A stretch of DNA of 64,000 nt, taken from NCBI GenBank assembly GCA_963931925.1, contig OZ007580.1:10429501-10493500 (forward strand). Direction: 5' to 3'. This DNA comes from Onchidella celtica. Lineage: Eukaryota > Mollusca > Gastropoda > Systellommatophora > Onchidiidae. Each line of letters opens with the position of its first letter. Position 1 is the first letter of the stretch. Both the position numbers and the translations under genes were made by a program. Below the pieces are notes generated by a model. The model was not told the origin of the DNA. It saw nothing but the letters and a program-made list of their open reading frames with translations, and made no database searches. Shown here in pieces: positions 59,740-64,000 of this stretch.

Positions 59740-60295
59740 GATCTGCTACAGTTGCTTGATGAAATATTATTTTTAAAAAAGTACAGAAAATCTATGGGGT
59801 CCCAGCAACGCTTGAAGAAAGGTCAGAACATGGCAAAAAGTGGAAGAAAAAGTTGCATGTAGCAAAAGCCTTGGGTAAGAAATAATACAGAAAGGATTCC
59901 GTCAATGCCAAAAAGTTGTATGAAGCAAAAGCCTTGGGTAAGAAATAATACAGAAAGGATTCCGTCAATGCCAAAAAGTTGTATGTATCAAAAGCCTTGG
60001 GTAAGAAATAATACAGAAAGGATTCCGTCAATGCCAAAAAGTTGTATGTATCAAAAGCCTTGGGTGAGAAATAATACAGAAAGGATTCCGTCAATGCCAA
60101 AAAGTTGTATGAAGCAAAAGCCTTGGGTAAGAAATGATGCAGAAACGATACAGCCAAACGCAAAGGAAAGGGTTGCCTTTGATGGAATCCTTTCTGTATT
60201 ATTTCTTCCGCAAAGCTTTTGTTGCATACAACTTTCTTTTTTCTTTTTGCCATATTTGACCTCTGCAGTGGTTGCAGAAGACTAAACTTTGTCAT
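59740..60295. mobile_element. Inverted-repeat element F1 with an internal 63-bp minisatellite
   Basis: The left arm (about 59795-59905) and the right arm (about 60180-60290) are reverse complements of each other. Both contain CATGGCAAAAAG/TATGGCAAAAAG, AGTTG(C/T)ATG, GCAAAAGC and AGAAATAATACAGAAAGGAT. Between them lies the minisatellite. The arrangement is that of a foldback or MITE-like element. A diverged relative of the left arm lies at 16249-16420. No target duplication was identified. Confidence 0.65.
59851..60165 (+). repeat. 63-bp minisatellite, about five units
   Basis: Units start at 59851, 59914, 59977, 60040 and 60103. The fifth diverges after about 40 bp. Because 63 is a multiple of three, repeated open frames appear on both strands (21-residue repeats). 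I treat them as artefacts. Confidence 0.95.
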
Positions 60296-60862
60296 AGACA
60301 AAAGACAAACTTAACAAGAAATAGTGCAATGATATTATACATAATTTCGGTAAAAATGTCAGTCATTTTCATTCTTGTAAAATCTCTACTTGTTTCAAAC
60401 TTCGATGAACCGTTCAAGACCGCAGTTATGTGACTATTACATAAAACAGTGTCCGAGGATGACTGATAGAGATAGAGCTAGTTATTGATCAGAATTATCG
60501 TGCTGTTGTAATACTACATTGTGCTAGTTTTAACTACAAAAACTAAGGTACAGTGTAAACCAGAGACCTTATGTTGCAGAAAGCTACCCGCAATGATTTA
60601 TTAGTTTTAGAAGCAAATTTCATCTTGCTCAGTGGCCACGTGACGGCTGGTTGTGATTTTCCTCAATGCTTTTGATGCCTATGTTGTATTTCGTTTCAAG
60701 TGTCAAAAACTTAAAGCCAAAATTGGCTCAATTTCCAAGGCATTAGACTAATTCATCTACAACCTTATCTGGGAAATATATTGACTAATTAAAACACACT
60801 ACAGGGTCACAGTAGGGTTTAACATAAAGCTGACAAAGAACAAAAATAATGACAAAATTAAA
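60296..60862. other. Non-coding stretch
   Basis: No gene or clear repeat is recognised. Confidence 0.6.
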
Positions 60863-61222
60863 GAAAAGAGAGAGAGGGAGGGAGATGGGAGGGGGGGCGA
60901 GAAAGAGAGAAAGCAGGAAATATATACAGAGAGAATGAGGGAGAGAGGGGGAGAGAGAGAAATAGAGCGGGAAAGAGAGAGGAAGTCAGAGAGAAAAATC
61001 GAAAGCGAGAAAGAAAGAGCAAGAGATCTGAAGACAGCGAGAGAGAAAGAGAGAGAGAAATAGAGAAGACGAGAGAGAGAATGAGAGAGAAAGAGGGGAG
61101 AGAGAGAGAGAGAGAGGGAGAGAAAGAGGGGAGAGAGAGAGGGAGAGAGAGAGAGAGGGGGGAGACAGAGAAATAGAGAAGACGAGAGGGAGAATGAGAG
61201 AGAGGGGAGAGAGAGAGAGAGA

Positions 61223-61261
<39 letters not shown>
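60863..61261 (+). repeat. (GA)n-rich purine tract, about 400 bp
   Basis: Imperfect GA/GGGA/GAAA sequence. The Ser-Leu-Phe minus-strand frame is an artefact. Confidence 0.95.
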
Positions 61262-61263
<2 letters not shown>

Positions 61264-62200
61264 GCGTTCTCTAGGCAGAGGCTAGTAACAAACAAGCAAG
61301 CTATACAGCATTGATCTCCGATCCGCGTGAGACATCTGACGAAGGTCACGGTAACCGTAAGCTTGAATACTTTGCTTAAGGTATTTGTTTCCTTTTAGAT
61401 CTATTGTATTTTTCTGTTTCTGTTTCATTTTTTGTTTTGTTAGTTGTGTTTAATGGATGAGTTTTTCAAAAACAGTTTTTTTGGAGGGCCTTTAAAACTA
61501 TCTATTTCAATGTTCTGAGCCTTTAGTTTTACATAGACCGGCATGCTGGATTTGAAGTATTTCTCTCAGTTCAATGAATGCAGCAAGCGCCCGAACAGAA
61601 GAAAATAAAGTGAGAGAAAAACAAACAAACAAACAAAAAGAAACAAGCTATTAAGTGCAAATTTATCAGCGCACCGAGCGGGGTACACTATACTAATACA
61701 GAAAGCAGGAAAGAGGAAAGGCAAATGAAAACGAGAAAAAGAAATCCCCACTTTAGTTCTTGTTTGTTCTATCCCCCCAAAAAAACTGGAGATATTTTAG
61801 GATATAGAAGAGGCATTTTTGTATAACAAATGAACATTTTGACACTTGTTTAAAATGAGTTATGGCAGTTATATGAAGCTGTTTCATAGTTCAGTATATA
61901 TTATTGTTCTAACTCCATATCATAATGCTTCAGCCGCAAACGTTTAACGTCGAATTTCTCAAGCGTGCAAAGAGTGGAGTTAGAACAAACATGAACTAAG
62001 GTGTAAAATTACGATCGAAACACTTTAGAATTGGATGAACATTTACAAGAATGCAATGCTGCGCATGAATTTGTTTCTACCATTCTAAACATTAAATAAC
62101 TAACAAAACAAAAATATATATATATATATATTGCAATCTCCAGGAAACGGCAGGCATAACAATAAGAACAACATCATCAAACTGCACCAAAAAACTCTTT
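61262..62200. other. Non-coding stretch
   Basis: No gene is recognised. It has a TATATATATATA run near 62117-62130. Confidence 0.6.
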
Positions 62201-62674
62201 TCATCTATACTATATATATTTGTAGACTTGAGATTTTTCGTTGCAAAGGGTTTCTGAACCACTCAACACTCAGACTTCAAATTTTATATGGTGCATCAGA
62301 ATGGAGGTAAGAGTGCACAGTTTTTAATAGACGTCTCAAATCTGTGTAGTTTTTTTTTACTTGGAAATTTATTGTTTCGCCATCATTTAGATCTATTTCG
62401 AGTCATGGTTCGCCATGTTAAGGTTTCGTAATCACTTCCTGCCATGTGTTCACTATCAAACACACTAACCCGTGCGCAAATCATGCGGTTGTACGGGATG
62501 CGCAGGGTGTCAACTCACAAAGGCAGAGCAGTAAGACTTATTTAAAAACAAACAAACAAAAATAAAATAAACAAATAGGAACAGGCCAGATGAAGCAGGT
62601 CCATAATAACCACCCAGAACTGAAACTAATACTCAAACCAATTTATCCCGGGCAGGGCCCGGACCTCAGCTAGT
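62201..62674 (-). repeat. Unclassified interspersed repeat U1, copy 2 (minus), about 474 bp
   Basis: Read on the minus strand it begins ACTAGCTGAGGTCCGGGCCC, with the CCCGGG quasi-palindrome, and ends near ATATATAGTATAGATGA. It matches the first part of copy 1 at 40880 block by block and lacks part of that copy's interior. Confidence 0.65.
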
Positions 62675-63140
62675 ACATTATAAAACAAGACAATTAGTCC
62701 ATTCAGTGTCCCTCGGAAAGTCTGGCAAACTTTATACCAGTTCAATGAGGAAATGTTAAAAACGGGACATGAAGAAACAAAAGACTGGTTTTCGGACACG
62801 TTCGGCCATTCTCTGCTCTGTCTTTTCAAAAACAGAAACAACAACAACAGCAATAACAAAAATGTTTGGAGGTGCATTTGGGTCATATAGCCAGAATACT
62901 CACAGTAGGCTTTTTGTTATCAGCTTGTGGACAATTTCCCTCAAGGTTGCTCTGGCCGTGTCGCCAAAAATCAAATCGTGGCCAGTGAGATAATAATGAT
63001 CTATCCTAGCCCTAACTATAACTCTAAAACGTTCATACATAAATATATAAATAAACCAATAGATTAATAAATAAATACTTACTTTTCCTTTTACTTTTTC
63101 CTTCCGCGTGTGCCGGTGGGCATCGCGGGGAGACACAGTA
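62675..63140. other. Non-coding, with TAAA/TTTA patches
   Basis: No gene is supported. A TAAATA-rich run at about 63040-63080 borders the GC-richer block that contains the hairpin. Confidence 0.55.
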
Positions 63141-63325
63141 AATGTCTGACGGCAGCAAGGCGAGTGGCCTGGAGGAGGGGCATGTCGTGATCTCTGAGGG
63201 TGCCTGTCTGCCCGTGGCCTTCGTAACTACGAAGTTACGAAGGCCACGGTCTGCCACGGAGTCGCTCCAGCGTCGCCTTGGTCTTCCTCTGGCTCTCCAG
63301 CCAGAGTATCTGGTGTTGTATAAAT
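63141..63325. repeat. GC-rich block with a central perfect hairpin, flanked by TAAA tails
   Basis: A 185-bp GC-rich island lies between TAAA/TTTA-rich tracts and is centred on the inverted repeat at 63212-63249. The symmetry (AGTTACGAAGGCCACGG reading outward on both sides, then a TAAA-type run on each side) suggests two head-to-head retroposon-like copies or a small foldback element. Short frames on both strands have no domain. Confidence 0.45.
63212..63249. repeat. Perfect 17-bp inverted repeat with 4-nt loop
   Basis: The left arm is CCGTGGCCTTCGTAACT (63212-63228), the spacer is ACGA, and the right arm is AGTTACGAAGGCCACGG (63233-63249). All 17 pairs match. It is not followed by a T run, and the setting is eukaryotic, so it is not a bacterial-type terminator. 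Confidence 0.95.
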
Positions 63326-63550
63326 AAGTAAATAAATAAAAACATACATAGATACCTAGATAAATAAAATAATAAATGAAAAAAAAAAAAGAAAGAAAGA
63401 AATAATGATAAATAAATAAATAAATACATGAATAGATATATATGTATAGACATAGATTAATAAAGAAATAGATGAATGACTAAATAAATAAATACATAAT
63501 AAATAAATAAATAAATAAAACAGATACATAAACACATGAATAGAGAAAGA
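63305..63550 (+). repeat. (TAAA)n/(ATAA)n-rich tract
   Basis: Degenerate TAAA repeats with an A run near 63380-63391. Confidence 0.9.
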
Positions 63551-63559
63551 CAGAAAGAG

Positions 63560-63650
<91 letters not shown>

Positions 63651-63652
63651 GA
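63551..63652 (+). repeat. (GAAA)n microsatellite
   Basis: About 25 GAAA repeats. The Ser-Phe-Leu minus-strand frames are artefacts. Confidence 0.97.
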
Positions 63653-63838
63653 TATATAGATAATAAATAGATAAATAAAAATAAATACATAAATAAATTG
63701 ACTTTGCCATCAAAATCCATTTCGGCCACATATCACAAATGGTCACTCCAAGAGAAAAAGAAAAGTAACGCTAGAAAAAAAAAGTTCATTAGCCTTTCTA
63801 TAATTGTACTACAAGATTTAAATCTTTTTGCTTGACAG

Positions 63839-63949
63839 TATTTCCACTCGACTGATCGGGAAGTTGATGAGGCCATAGCGACTCGAGACGTGAATGGCAA
63901 AGAACTCTCCGTGCCCGAGAAGAAGGTCAAGACCTGTGTGTTTTGTTGA
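63839..63949 (+). CDS. Probable 3'-terminal coding exon of an unidentified host gene
   Basis: A pyrimidine-rich stretch (AATCTTTTTGCTTGACAG) ending at 63838 is a good splice acceptor. From 63839 only one phase is open: 36 codons ending in TGA at 63947-63949. An AATAAA poly(A) signal follows at 63977-63982. The predicted tail is acidic, then basic, and ends KKVKTCVFC; Cys at the fourth position from the end makes a possible prenylation (CAAX-like) site, although CVFC is not a standard example. Codons are GC-rich, unlike the AT-rich DNA on either side. No upstream exon is visible in the window, so the intron would be long. I cannot name the protein. A chance frame remains possible. Confidence 0.45.
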   Translation, partial: YFHSTDREVDEAIATRDVNGKELSVPEKKVKTCVFC

Positions 63950-63976
63950 CTGAAGGACTTGCGGTGAAAAGTGAAT

Positions 63977-63982
63977 AATAAA
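63977..63982 (+). promoter_or_regulatory. Candidate poly(A) signal AATAAA
   Basis: It lies 28 bases after the stop codon of the putative terminal exon. That would give a very short 3' UTR, with cleavage near or beyond the window edge. Confidence 0.4.
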
Positions 63983-64000
63983 AACTACAACTGTGGTAGA

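Noticed and set aside
59792..60301. Repeat-containing frames on both strands with 21-residue units
   Set aside because: The 63-bp unit is divisible by three, so any stop-free phase stays open. Both strands are open, there is no domain, and the region lies in an inverted-repeat element.
63212..63249. Hairpin read as a rho-independent terminator
   Set aside because: There is no T run after it and the setting is eukaryotic.

Overview
The window is eukaryotic, almost certainly a metazoan. It is dominated by transposable-element debris and simple repeats, with no operon-like gene packing and only one plausible host exon. The mix of LINEs, a Ty3/gypsy element with an unusual domain order, tRNA-like SINEs, MITEs and long GATA/GACA arrays suits a lophotrochozoan such as a marine mollusc. 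That assignment is inference: no host gene here is diagnostic.

Left end (1-11.7 kb). A CR1/L2-like LINE (endonuclease half 1505-3484, reverse-transcriptase half 10087-11580, 3' tail to about 11.71 kb) is split by a nearly complete 6597-bp Ty3/gypsy retrotransposon (3485-10081). The insertion has two 603-bp LTRs, TG...CA ends, a perfect 5-bp target duplication (ATCCT) and a proline-tRNA-type primer binding site. Its gag-pol frame carries integrase before reverse transcriptase and RNase H. That is the Gmr1-like order, not the usual gypsy order. The two LTRs are almost identical, so the insertion is young. One in-frame stop in gag, a DPG protease motif and an Asp-to-Asn change in RNase H suggest this copy is no longer autonomous. 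The LINE frame is continuous across the insertion once the element and one duplication are discounted.

Middle (11.7-45 kb). This part is non-coding. It holds three GATA/GACA arrays, a probable 1237-bp solo LTR with a 5-bp duplication inside a SINE/LINE tail, and three copies of a roughly 320-bp MITE with long terminal inverted repeats. It also holds a 183-bp hAT-type MITE with an 8-bp duplication inside a tRNA-like SINE, a 0.7-kb repeat of unknown class, and many microsatellites. Some complex single-copy stretches could be conserved non-coding DNA.

Right part (45-64 kb). A second LINE (about 45.9-49.5 kb) has an APE endonuclease, a reverse transcriptase and a C-terminal C2H2 finger, broken by two frameshifts. 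After it come further SINE-like copies, a 63-bp minisatellite enclosed by inverted arms, a dispersed-unit array, long GA/CTTT/GAAA tracts and a perfect 17-bp hairpin. At the extreme right edge is a probable terminal coding exon (63839-63949) with a splice acceptor and a poly(A) signal; it is the only candidate host exon I can support.

The genes here do not form a pathway. The coding content is retrotransposon machinery, and the informative signal is the nesting and relatedness of the mobile elements.
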